Source: 20CM-2-55-15 sp964633285
GTDB lineage: Bacteria > Acidobacteriota > Terriglobia > 20CM-2-55-15
Assembly: GCA_964633285.1 (NCBI GenBank)
Contig: CAZWGA010000009.1
Span: forward strand, 67,311-131,310
DNA length: 64,000 bases
Reading direction: 5' to 3'
Part shown: positions 34,159-46,100 of the stretch, piece after piece
Layout of the letters: every line of letters starts with the position of its first letter
Numbering within the stretch: position 1 is the stretch's first letter
Notes under the pieces: generated by a model
The model's database searches: none
What the model was told of the DNA's origin: nothing
The model's input: the letters and a program-made list of their open reading frames with translations, nothing else
Translations under genes and position numbers: made by a program

Positions 34159-37100
34159 TTAATTCACGGTGAAGGTAAAGGTCACGTTTCCGCCCGGAGT
34201 CACCAGGGTCAGCGTCTTGGCGCCGCTGGCGGTGCCGCTCGCAACCTGGACGTTGGCCGTAAGAGCAGTACTCGAACCGCCAGTGATCGTCGCCGTCACA
34301 CCCGATGGCGCCGTGATGCTGGACGCCGTAATAAGGTTGCGACCGTTGATGGTGATTGCCGTCGTTGTCCCGGCGTTGCCCGCGGCCGGCCCGCCCTGGG
34401 AGTCGGTCACGGTTGTGATCACGGGCAGCACGGTAATATTGCCGGTCGCTCCCTGCGCGATTCCCGTGGCGCTGGATTGAGCCACGATCTGAGCCGGACC
34501 TGCGCCGATTGTCGTCGCGGTTATTACCGCAGTTGCGGCGTTATTCGCGATTGTAGCGTCGGGCGGAAGAGTGAACACCGACGTTGCCGTCGACAACAGG
34601 CTGAACGTTGTGGACTGATTCATGCGGCCTTGTGAGATTTCCGACGAGCTCTGGCTCACGGTAGCGTTGAATGTCGGCCCTGACTGCGTGGAGCTTACGC
34701 CGGTGATCTGCCACGTGGACTGATTGACTCGCGATCCGACATCGACAGGCAGATACGACGGGCCTCCGGAGCCCACTTCAGCATGAATCGTGACTCCGCG
34801 GCCGGACAGACCATCTCCATCGAAGCCCGGGTTACCATTACCGATGATCGTATTGATCTTGCCGTCGGATGCCGTCACTTCGCGCACACGGTGATTAAAG
34901 CGATCACCGAGGTACAGGTTGTTGGAAGAATCCGTCCACATGCCCCAGGGCCGATTCAATTGGGCAACGATCGCCAGATCGCCGTCACCTGAGAAGCCGG
35001 CATTGACGGATCCGGCAACGGTCGTAATCGGCCGCGGATTTGTTCCCAGTGTAATTCGCCGTATTCGCTGGTTGTTGTAATCGGCCACGTACAGTGATGT
35101 ACCGCGAATATGCAACTGCGCCGGTGTATACAAAGTCGCCTGTGTTGCATCAGGTTGATCGCCATTGAAGCCTGTGGCTCCCGTTCCCGCAACTACTTCC
35201 AGCGCGCCGGCCGGCTGCGTCATCCGGTAGACCTTGTTGTTGTCCTGATCCGCAAAATAGACGTCGTTGTTGGACGGATCTACCGCCACTCCCGAGATCC
35301 TTCCAAACGTCGCCTGCAGGGCCTGCGTCGTTCCACTGCTTCCACCCGCGATGGTCACCAGACTTCCAGCGTTCGGTCCCGTTGCCGGCACGCGCCGCAC
35401 CCGGGCATTGTCGAAGTCTGCGATGTAGAGTGTGCCGTCCGGAGCCACATCCACCTGATACGGTGTATACAACCGGCCCGTATTGACGATTCCGTCAACA
35501 GTGCCCGCATTATTCGGAGTTCCCGCAACAGTTGAAATGTTGCCGCTGGTGTCCACTTTCAGGATCGCTTCACCGCTGTACGTCGCGATATACAAATTCC
35601 CTGCCGCATCTCCCACCACGCCGATGGGCCGGAAGCTCGCCGACAATGCCGGGCCCGGCACGTTCTGAATACTGCAGCACACACCGTTTCCTGCCACCGT
35701 CGACAACACGCCGCTTGCGCTCAGTTTTCGGATCCGGTAGTTGTTGAATTCCGCGATGTAGACATCTCCCGACGGACTGACCCAGATTCCAATCGGATCG
35801 TTGAGGCGCGTGTCGTTGAAGCTATTGATCTCTCCAACGAGGTCGAAGTACGCGTAGTTCTGACCGTTCGGAATATTGACGGTAATACCGGCGCCGGGCA
35901 GTTCACCAGTCGTGCAACTGCTGCTCTGATAGTTCGTCGAGTTGCACGGTGCAAGCGCGACTCGAGATCCATCGCTGCTGGTGATGTTGATTGCGACTCC
36001 GGTGGGGCCGGCATTCGCCGGTATCCGGACATAGTGCGGATACCGGATGCCTGTTGCCGTCACAATCGCCCCGAAGGAATCATCGATCGTGAGCGCCGGT
36101 TGCGCCGGCGGCAAAACGGTAATGACGGATGTCGACGTTGCTCCAAACGTTGTATCGTTGGCCCCGATATTAATCACACCGCTTCCGGAGGAGCCTGTCG
36201 GCGTGGCTGTGCCGTCGATAAAGGTCGCATTGTTCGGGATCAATAACGTCGCACTCACTGTAAACGGCCCGGTCGTCCCTTCTGTAATTGTCGTATCCGC
36301 GGCCATTCGTTCCTGCGTTCCGTTCGGACTGGTCTCACGCACACGATAACCAAACGGCGATACCGTGGTTTGGCTTGTATTGTAGTTAAAGATTTGCCAT
36401 GAGGATTGCGTCACATTCATGCTGGCTTCAGCCGCCAGGTACGTGACGCCCGACGTCGTCGCCACCGCTCTCACCAGCACGCCCCGGCCGCTCGAGCCAT
36501 CTCCGGCGTATCCCGCCGTTCCGCTTCCCATGATGGTCCGGATCTTCCCGTCGGCTGCGCTCACCTGCCTCACTCGTTGATTGAATCGATCCGCAATCAC
36601 CAGATTGTTTGACCCATCCGTCCACATGCTCCATGGACGATTCATCTGCGCCACCACTGCCGGATCGCCTTCTCCCGAGAAGCCCGCCGTTGTCGTTCCC
36701 GCCACCGTCACGATCGGCCGCGGGTTCACTCCCAACGTCACCCGCCGGACCCGCTGATTGCTGTAATCCGCGATGTACAAACTCGTCCCACGAATATGCA
36801 GTTGGACCGGGTAATAGATCGTCGCCAGCGTCGCATCACCCTGGTCTCCGTTGAATCCGGTGCCGCCCGTTCCCGCCACCACTTCCAGCGTTCCCGCCGG
36901 CTGCGTCATCCGGTAAACCTTGTGGTTATCGTAATCCGAGAAATACACATCGTTGTTCGATGGATCCACCGCCACTCCCGAGATCCTTCCAAACGTCGCC
37001 TGCAGGGCCTGCGTCGTTCCACTGCTTCCACCGGCGATCGTCACCAGACTTCCAGCATTCGGTCCCGTTGCCGGCACGCTCCGTACCTTGTTATTGTCGA

Positions 37101-40100
37101 AGTCCGCGATGTACAGCGTCCCATCCGGCGCGACGTCCACCTGATACGGCGTGTACAACCGACCTGTTCCCGGCACTCCATTCGCGGATCCAGCCTGATT
37201 CGGTGTTCCCGCCACGTTCGTGATGTTGCCGCTCGTGTCCACTTTCAAGATCGCTTCGCCGCTGTAGGTCGCGATATACAAATTCCCTGCCGCATCTCCC
37301 ACCACGCCGATGGGCCGGAAGCTCGCCGACAATGCCGGGCCCGGCACGTTCTGAATACTGCAGCACACACCGTTTCCGGCCACCGTCGACAACACTCCGC
37401 TTGCGCTCAGTTTCCGGATCCGGTAGCTGTTGAATTCCGCGACATACACGTCGCCGGTTCCCGCACTCACGAATACACCGATCGGATCATTCAGCCGCGA
37501 ATCCGTAAACGCCGTCGCCTGGCCTGCGATATCGAAGTACGCGTAGTTCTGTCCCTGTGGAATGTTCAGCACGACCGAGTTCCCCAGCGTATCCCCCGTG
37601 CAATTGCTCGCCTGATAGTTGCTCGGATTGCACGCGCTCACCTTCACATTCCCCGTCGGGTTCACCGACACCGTGACCGGTATTCCTCCCGCCGGCGCGG
37701 CCTGCGGAATTCGCACGTAATTCAACCGCCGAATTCCCGTTGTTGTATCGATTCGCCCCAGGTTCCCGTCATCGTTGAATGTCNNNNNNNNNNNNNNNNN
37801 NNNNNNNNNNNNNNNNNNNNNNNNNNNNNNNNNNNNNNNNNNNNNNNNNNNNNNNNNNNNNNNNNNNNNNNNNNNNNNNNNNNCCGAATTCCCGTTGTTG
37901 TATCGATTCGCCCCAGGTTCCCGTCATCGTTGAATGTCGTCTGCGGTGTCGCCGGCGGCAGAACGGTAATGACATTCGAAGTGAAAGAGGCGAAGCGAGT
38001 GCCGTTGGCTTCAATTCGAATTTGTCCGCTGCCGGCCTGCGTCGGCATGCCTGTGAAATCAATGAAGGGGCTGTTCGCCGGAATCGTCAGCGGCGAATTC
38101 ACGGTGAATGGAGACAGAGGCGTGGCCGTAATCACGGTATCGTCCGCCATCCGTTCCTGGCTGGTATAGGGGTTGGTGCCGCGGACTCGGAAGCTGAAGT
38201 TGGATCCCAGAGTTTGGGTCGTCGAGTAATTGATAATCTGCCACGATGACTGTTGCAGCAGTATCGGCTCGCGCTGCGTCACAAAGTTCGGCGAAGTGAA
38301 CGTCAGAAGGAGGCCGCGGCCTGTTTGACCGTCGCCGGTTCCACCGCTGGAGCTGTCGCCGGCAATAGTGTCGATGATACCTGTGGCGAAGCTGACGATC
38401 CGGACTCGATTGTTGTACCGGTCGGCAATCAACAGATCACCATTGGAGTCGACAAAGATGCCATCCGGATACAGCGCGGCAAATCTCGCATTGAGGCCAT
38501 CGCCGCAGCAGCCCGTCGAACTCTGGCCGGCATACCGCACCATCGGCTGCGCAGCAGGAGCCGGCTGCGTGGCATTCAGGGTGATCCGCACAATACGGGC
38601 GTTGCCGCGATCGTCGATATACAGATATCCATTGGAACGATCGATCGCGATACCTGTTGGATTCCGCAACCGGCCATTGAGCGCGTCCGCCACATCGCTG
38701 ATGGCACCGGCAGTGCCGTTGCCGGTGACGCGTCTTACAATGCCCCCGGTATCAATCTGATTGACGATATGGTTGTCATAATCGACGTAGTAAACGTTGC
38801 CCGCGCCATCCACAGCAACCCCACTGGGTCTTCCGATACTAAGAGACGTTGCTGCAACGTTGGTCGCTGTGGCGCTGCCGGTTCCGCCCCCGGCAAACGT
38901 CGACAGAACCGAGCTTGTGCTGTATTTGTAGACCACGTTGTTGCCATAAGAGCCGATGAACAGGTCTCCCGCGGTATTAAATGCCAGTCCATACGGGTTC
39001 GAGATTGTCGTCCCAACGACCGTGCTGATGGTATTTGTTGTCAAATTGATCTTCCGAATCTTGGACTGGTTGTATTCGGCAATGTACAGCTCATTGTTGA
39101 AAACCGCCAACGCCGTCGGTCCACCGATGCTCGCGGAGAGCAATGGACCGCCATCACCGCTGTGTCCATTCGTGCCGTTACCGGCAAACGTCGAAATCAA
39201 TCCCGTGCCCGCTTCGATCTTGCGAATGACCTGGCGCGAATACTCGGAAATGTAGGTATTGCCGGCCGCATCCCGGACAACGCCGAGCGGTTCCTGGAAG
39301 CGGACATCATCAATCGCCAGGCTCTGCCCGATCACATCGAAGTACACGTAGTTGCCGCCCGGAGGGACGGTCAGCGTGACACTGGCTTGCGGTGTGGCTG
39401 CGCTGTCGCAGGTATTGCTTTGCGTATTCGATGAATTGCACTGAGCGACCTTGAGGTTCGCGGGATCGTTCGACGTAATCGTAATCGGTACTCCACCAAT
39501 TGGCGCGGCCAGCGGAATTCGAACGTAGTGCGAGCGCCGGATGCCTGTGCTGGTATCGGTGCGATCTTCCGCATCATCGACCCGGAATGTCGGCGCAACC
39601 GTATTTGCGGTATAGGTGCCGCTGTTTAAACCGGATGATGCTGCCGTGATCGTCGCCGTTCCCGGTCCGATACCGGTAACGGTCACATTCACGGAGGACA
39701 AACCCGGAGCAATGGTGACTGTAGCGGGTACCGTCGCAATCGTGGTGTCACTGCTTGTCAGGTTGATCACCTGGCCATCACCAACGGCGGCGATGTTCAT
39801 CGTCAGCGTCGTGTTCTGCGCGAAGTTGTTGCCGGTGAAGAAGGTTCCATTGTTGGGAACAAATGCGAGATTCACATTCCGCACCTGAACGGCGGAGCTC
39901 ACATTCGGGAAGCCCTGAGCGCTGGCAACGATCGTGGTGTTCCCTGCGACAATGCCCGTTACTACCGCGGTTCCTGTCGTGGATCCCGCCGGAATCGTAA
40001 CGGATGAAGTAACGGTTGCGATACTCGGCGACAGCGATACCAATGAAACTGTTACACCGCCCGTGGGCGCCGGATCCGAGAGCACGATTTGAAGGTTCGA

Positions 40101-43100
40101 CGTCTGCGACGGATTCACGAGAACTGCCGGAGTGATCTGAATCCGCAGCAAACGAACCGTCACTTGAGTGGTTGTTCCCGAAATCAAGCCCGACGAACTT
40201 GCATCTGCGCGAAGCGTGACCGGCGGCGCAGGATCCGCCTGCACGCCGGTCAGTGTGACATCCACATGATCCTGGCCGGCAGGGATTGTGACGCTCGATG
40301 GGAAGCTGAAAAATCCCGGACGGTCCGCGATCAAATTGACTGTCAATCCGACGGCGTTGCTCGAGTTAAACCGCGTGACCGTCACGATTCCCGTTCCCGA
40401 CGCACTCATCAATATCGTCGCAGGCGTCATGTTGACGGTCGGTTGAGGCAACGTGGTGACGTTCACTGTCGTACTGCCGCTGGTGTAGCCGGTCAGGCTC
40501 CCCGTCAGCGTTGCCGATCCGACACCCACGCCCGTGACACCGACCGTTGTTGCGGTTTGTCCCTGAGCGATGTGGGCCGAGGCTGGAACCGTGAAGATAT
40601 TCGTGTTGTTGCTTGCCAGGGCGATATCAATACCGTTCGCCGCAGTCACTGCCTGATTCACGGACACCGTAACGGTCGCCACAGCATTGATGCTGTCTGT
40701 CACGGGATTCGGCGAAAGAAGAATCGCCGGGGCAACGACGTTGAAGACCACAACGTTCGAATCGAAGTATGCGGACGGATTCAGCGGATCCGGAACCTGC
40801 ACTTTCACGTTGACCTGGCCGACGGTACCGATGTCCGCGTTCAGGATCGTTGCCAGAACGTGCTGTGTATCTGCAAAGTTCGTACTGTAGGTACTGTTGT
40901 TGAAAACGACTCGAGCACCGCTCGCAAAGAACTGCCCGAACAGATCCAGCGTAAAGTCACCCGAGTTGACCACTCTCTGACTGGGAATTAAGGACGACAG
41001 CACCGGGCTATTGACCGACTGAACCGTGAAGTTAACGGCGTTACTCGTACCGGCCGACGTCGAAACCGTAACAGCGTGAGCACCCAGAGCAGCGCCCGCG
41101 GCAACAACGATATCCGAAGTGAGATTCGAAGAATCGACGAACTGGATGTTCGTCGCTGTAACACCGGTTCCCGCGATACTGATCGTGGTGGCGCCGTTAA
41201 TGAACCCGCTACCGTTGAGGGTAACGGAACGTGTGACTCCGCGGCCGGCATTCGACGGCAGTATCGTGTTCAGCGTCGGTCCTGTGCCGGACGGCTGAAC
41301 TGTAAAGTTGATCGAGTTGCTGGTTCCGTACGCCGTGGAAACCGTCACACCACGAGCGCCCGTGGGAGCTGCCGCGTTGATGGTGAAGGTTGCGGTGAGC
41401 GATGTCGCGCTCGTCACCGTTATCGCACTTGCCGTGACACCGGTTCCGCTGATTGCGACAGTTGTTCCGCCTGTGACCAGGTTCGTTCCCGTCAGAGTAA
41501 CGTTCACTACAGTGCCGACGATTCCACTCGACGGTGAAGCCTGACTCAACGACGGCACCGGCGTCGCCAGACGCGTAATCGTGGCCGACATTCCTGTCGA
41601 ATCGTTGGCGTATCCATTGATTCCCTGACCTACGACAAAATCGACCGTATCGCCCAACGCGACATTCACGATGAGATTGAATCCCAGCGGGTTATTGAAG
41701 CTGGCAATGTTGCCGCTGAATACATTGATCGATGAATTCTGCAGTACATGCACATCGGTCGTGGTCGGCGTTGAATTCAAGCCTTTAAACGCGCCGTTGA
41801 CGGCGTAGTAACCGGCTGCGGGCGCCGTCCATCGAACAACAGAGAACTGTCCGCTGGGACCGGGGTGCATGTGCAGCATGTCGAACACAAACGTAATGTT
41901 GCCGTTTGTGAAGGTGCTGCCGGTGTTATTGTGCGTGACGTTCGGATCGGTACCCAGCGCATTGGATCGCCATGTATCCAGACGAGACTCGGCATTCGTT
42001 GTCGCATCGTAGGGATTAAACGTTCCGCCCTGAGTATTCGTGAAACCGAATGACCACACACCGTTCGGGTTGGCCATGCTCAGGAAACCTGCAACAGGAT
42101 CGAAGTTCCCGATAACCGTAAAGCTCAAAGGATTCGACGTGCCCGCACTCGTCGTGACCGTCAGCGATCGAAGGCCGGCCTGTGCTGCGGGATCGACAGT
42201 CAATATTGCCGTCAACGCGGTTCCACTCAAAACGTTGACAGAACTTCCAGTGACACCGGTGCCGGTGACCGCAAGCGTTGTTGCGCCCTGAACGAAATTC
42301 GCTCCATTCAAAGCGACGAGAATACTAGCGCCCAGACTTCCCGACGACTGGCTGATCGTTGACAGAACCGGAAGCTGCGCGGGAAGGACATTCACGGTAA
42401 ACGTAACGGACCCGCTGGTTCCGGCCGCTGTTGTAACAGTCACGGCGCGGTTCCCTGTTGTGGCGTTGCCGGCAATGGTGAACGTGGCCGTCAACGACGA
42501 CGGACTCTGGACGATGATGTTACTGACCGTCACACCCGTCCCCGCGATCGTGATGACGGTTGATCCGGAAGAGAAAGCGGATCCGCTCAAGGTGACGGAA
42601 ACCGCCGAACCCTGAGTGCCGCTCGCGGGTGCGATCGAAGCAAGCGTCGGCAGTGGCGACAACATACGGATTGCGTGGTTTTGCTGGTCTGCCACGATCA
42701 TCGCATCGCCTTGTCCCCATATTCCGTATGCATAGTTGAAGGATGCTGCGGGACCGATACCGTCGGCGTTGCCGCCCGACGATGAACCGGCGATCGTGGT
42801 GACCGTGTTTGTTCCCAGCGCGAGTTTTCGGACCGCGTAGTATTCCGTGATGAACAGGCTCGTTCCGTCGCCCCAGATGTAATAGGGATAATTGAAGCGC
42901 GCAGCAGAACCCACACCATCGACGGAACCGAGTTGTCCGGCGGCACCGGCAATGGTAATCACATCGCCTGTGGCGATGGTGACTCGGCGAATCGTGTAAT
43001 TCAGATAATCGGCGACATACAAATACACGCCGTCGCCCCAGAGGGCCCACGGCTGATTGAATCGCGCCGTGCTCGCCGGGCCGTCGGCGGAACCGGGTGA

Positions 43101-46100
43101 TCCTGCAAGACCGGCGAGCGTGGTGACCTGAGCGGTCGCCGTATCGATCTTACGAATGACGTGATTCAGACGATCCGCGACAAAAACGGACCGCCCGTCC
43201 GTCCACAATCCGCGAGGATTGTTGAACAGCGCAGCCGGTCCGATGCCATTGACCGAACCTGCAACTCCGGCGGATCCGGCAAATGTCGAAACCGTATTCC
43301 CGACCGTGTCGATGCGCCGAATCGTATTGTTGGAACTATCGCTAACCCAAATGTATCGGCCGTCTCCCCAAATGCCGCTTGGACTGCGGAATCGCGCCGA
43401 TAACAACGCGCCGTCAGTGGTACCCGCCGCACCGGCCGATCCCGCAAACGTCGTTACCACGCTGCCGGAAAACGTGATTTGCCGAATCGTATGATCTGCG
43501 GCATCGGTCACGTATGCGAAGTTGTCATTGGCCCAGATACCTTCCGGCAAATTGAACCGTGCATTCAGCCCCGTGCCGTCCGTCGAACCCGATACACCGG
43601 TGGCGCTTCCCACGAAGTGCGTCGTCCGGAATTGGGACGCCGCTTCGATCGAACTGTTGACGATCGTGACAGGGACCGCATTACTCGTTCCTGCAGCCGT
43701 GGTTGCGGAAAGCGTCTGGGTTCCCGGAGGCGCGCTAGCCACGCCGAAGGCGCTCGCGTTCGTGGAGTTGGAAACGTTTACCGAAGTTATCAGCAGGCCG
43801 GTTCCTGACGGTGAAACTCCCGTGGCTCCCGGGACCAGGTTGGTTCCTGTAAGGGCAAACGTTCCGCTTGCACCTTGTGGCACGGATGATGGGTTCACTG
43901 AACTGAGAGTCGGAACCGTACTGCCTTGATTCACAGTGAATGTCACGGAGCCCGTGGTTCCACCAGCCGTGGTCACGGTCACGTTGCGAGGACCAGTCGC
44001 GGCATTCCCGGCAATGGAGAACGATGCCGTGATCTGAGTGCTGCTGACGACGTTCACAGCGCTGATGCCCACACCCGCGCCCGAGATGGAAACGCTTGTT
44101 CCACCGGCGATGAAATTGGTTCCCGTCAGCGTGACGCCGACAGTTACGCCGATGTTTCCGTTGTTTGGAGAAATCTGTGACAGCGTCGGCGGGGGCGGGG
44201 GCGGCGAGGTGATCGTAAACGAAATGGTATTGGATGTGACTCCGCCTGGATTCGTTACGCTCACGGTTGCCGTGCCGGCGGAACCGGGGAGAGTTACTGC
44301 AGCCGACAGCGTGGCCGAACCAACGAACGCCGTATCCAGCGGCACACCGTTGAAAATAATTTGAGCGCCGTCGACGAAATTCGATCCGCCCACGGTGATT
44401 GTCAGCGTCGTTCCAGCCTGTGCAGACGGCGGCGATATACCGGACACCACCGGCGTCGGAGCCAGGGCCGTCATCGTCGCTGTATTGGATGCGCCGCCAC
44501 CGGGACCCGGATTGATGACTTGCACATTCACCTGTCCGGGCCTGACATTCGCGGGCAACGTAAACGTCAGTGTCGTCGAGTTTCCGAAGCCGGTTTGCAC
44601 CGGGGATCCGTTGACCTGCACCTGTGACGTCGTGATGAAACCGGATCCGGTGACCGTGATCGATGTCCCGCCGGCCGCTGTTGAAGGATTCAGAGATGAG
44701 ATCGCCGGAACCGGATTCGCGATTTGAATCGTGACAGAGTTCGAGTCCTGCGAAGGCGATGAGGATGTTCCGGGATTCCGCACAACAACATTCGCAGAGC
44801 CCGAAGGCGCCGATGCCGGAACGGTGCCGGTGATTCCAGTGTCGGACGGATCACTGGTATCAATCGGCTGTCCGCGGAGCAACACCTGCGATCCGGTTCC
44901 GAAATTCGTTCCGCTTACCCGGATTTTTCCGCCTGCCGCGACAGGATTGGGCGACACACCGGTGATCGTCGGCGCCAGCGCCGTGATCTCGATATCGAAT
45001 CCTGAAGACGTTCCACCAGCCGGTCCCGGATTCGTGACCGTTACAGTTTGTTTGCCGAGCGGATATGGCGTCGGCAACGGCACCGTCAATTGCGTTGACG
45101 TCGCTGTAGCCGGAGTCAGCGAAAGAGACCCGACGTTGATCGTGGAATTCGTTAGAAAATTCGAACCTGTCAACGTTAGCGTTACATTCTTCTGATCCGC
45201 ATTGAATCTGCTCGGGGAAACGCTATCCAATACCGGCACCGGATTCTCAACATTGAAGTGCAACGGCGTCGAAGTTCCGCCGCCCGGCGGTGGATTCGTA
45301 ACGGTGATGTCCAGCACCGCCCCTGTCTTCAACAGAATTGCCGGGAGTGTTACGGTCAACGTTGATGACGATTCATAAACCGACGCCAACTTTGTTGTTC
45401 CCGCGAATACCGTGGAATTGCCCGCAAACCCACTGCCGTTCAATTGAATCGTGAGATCCGAGTTCCGCGTTGGAGTTTTCGGCGGATTCGCTCCCGTCAC
45501 CGACGGGATGGTGCTGTTCACTCGGAACAGACCTCCATCGGCCGACCCGCCGCCTGGAGGCGGATTAGTCACGCCAACGTGGTAATCACCGGAACGTTCA
45601 AGGAAGCTCGCCGGAATCTTTCCGGTCAGCGTCGTCGACGACGAAGTATTCGGATCGATCGGAATCGGCGTCCCTTCGAAAGTGATCTGCGAGTTCGGAC
45701 GGAAGTTCGAACCCGTTACGGAAATATCGAGCGCTGCTGATCCTGCATTGGCTGTCTTCGGACTGAAGTTGGTAATTGTCGGCGGCCCATTGAGAATGTT
45801 GACGCTGAAACTCGCCGCTCCACCCTCGGGCGGCGGATTCGAAATGATTCCATCGAGAACGCCAGGCGCATCGGTTTTCGAAGCGGGCAGGCTGAATGAA
45901 ATCGAATTGCCGGACACGACTCCGCCAACTCCACCCAGTGTCGCGGATGTGGCGGCAATGAATCCGGTGCCATCAACCGTGACGGTGACGGCTCCTGAAC
46001 CCGCAGGAATCGACGTCGGCGTCACACGGGTAATGGTCGGAGCGGGATTGACCGCCGCAACAGCGTTGACAGTGAGAGTCTGCGGAGGGGTTGTTCCGCC

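Noticed and set aside
34159..37725. TTG at 37725 as the start of a separate 1,188-aa gene
   Set aside because: It lies within a YVRIP module, has no signal peptide or ribosome-binding site, and joins in frame to the rest once the 55-base overlap is merged.
36796..39434. Long plus-strand ORFs (457 and 393 aa) within the giant gene region
   Set aside because: They mirror the NHL repeats on the opposite strand; compositions rich in Arg and His and lack of any domain mark them as shadows, and one of them spans the N gap.
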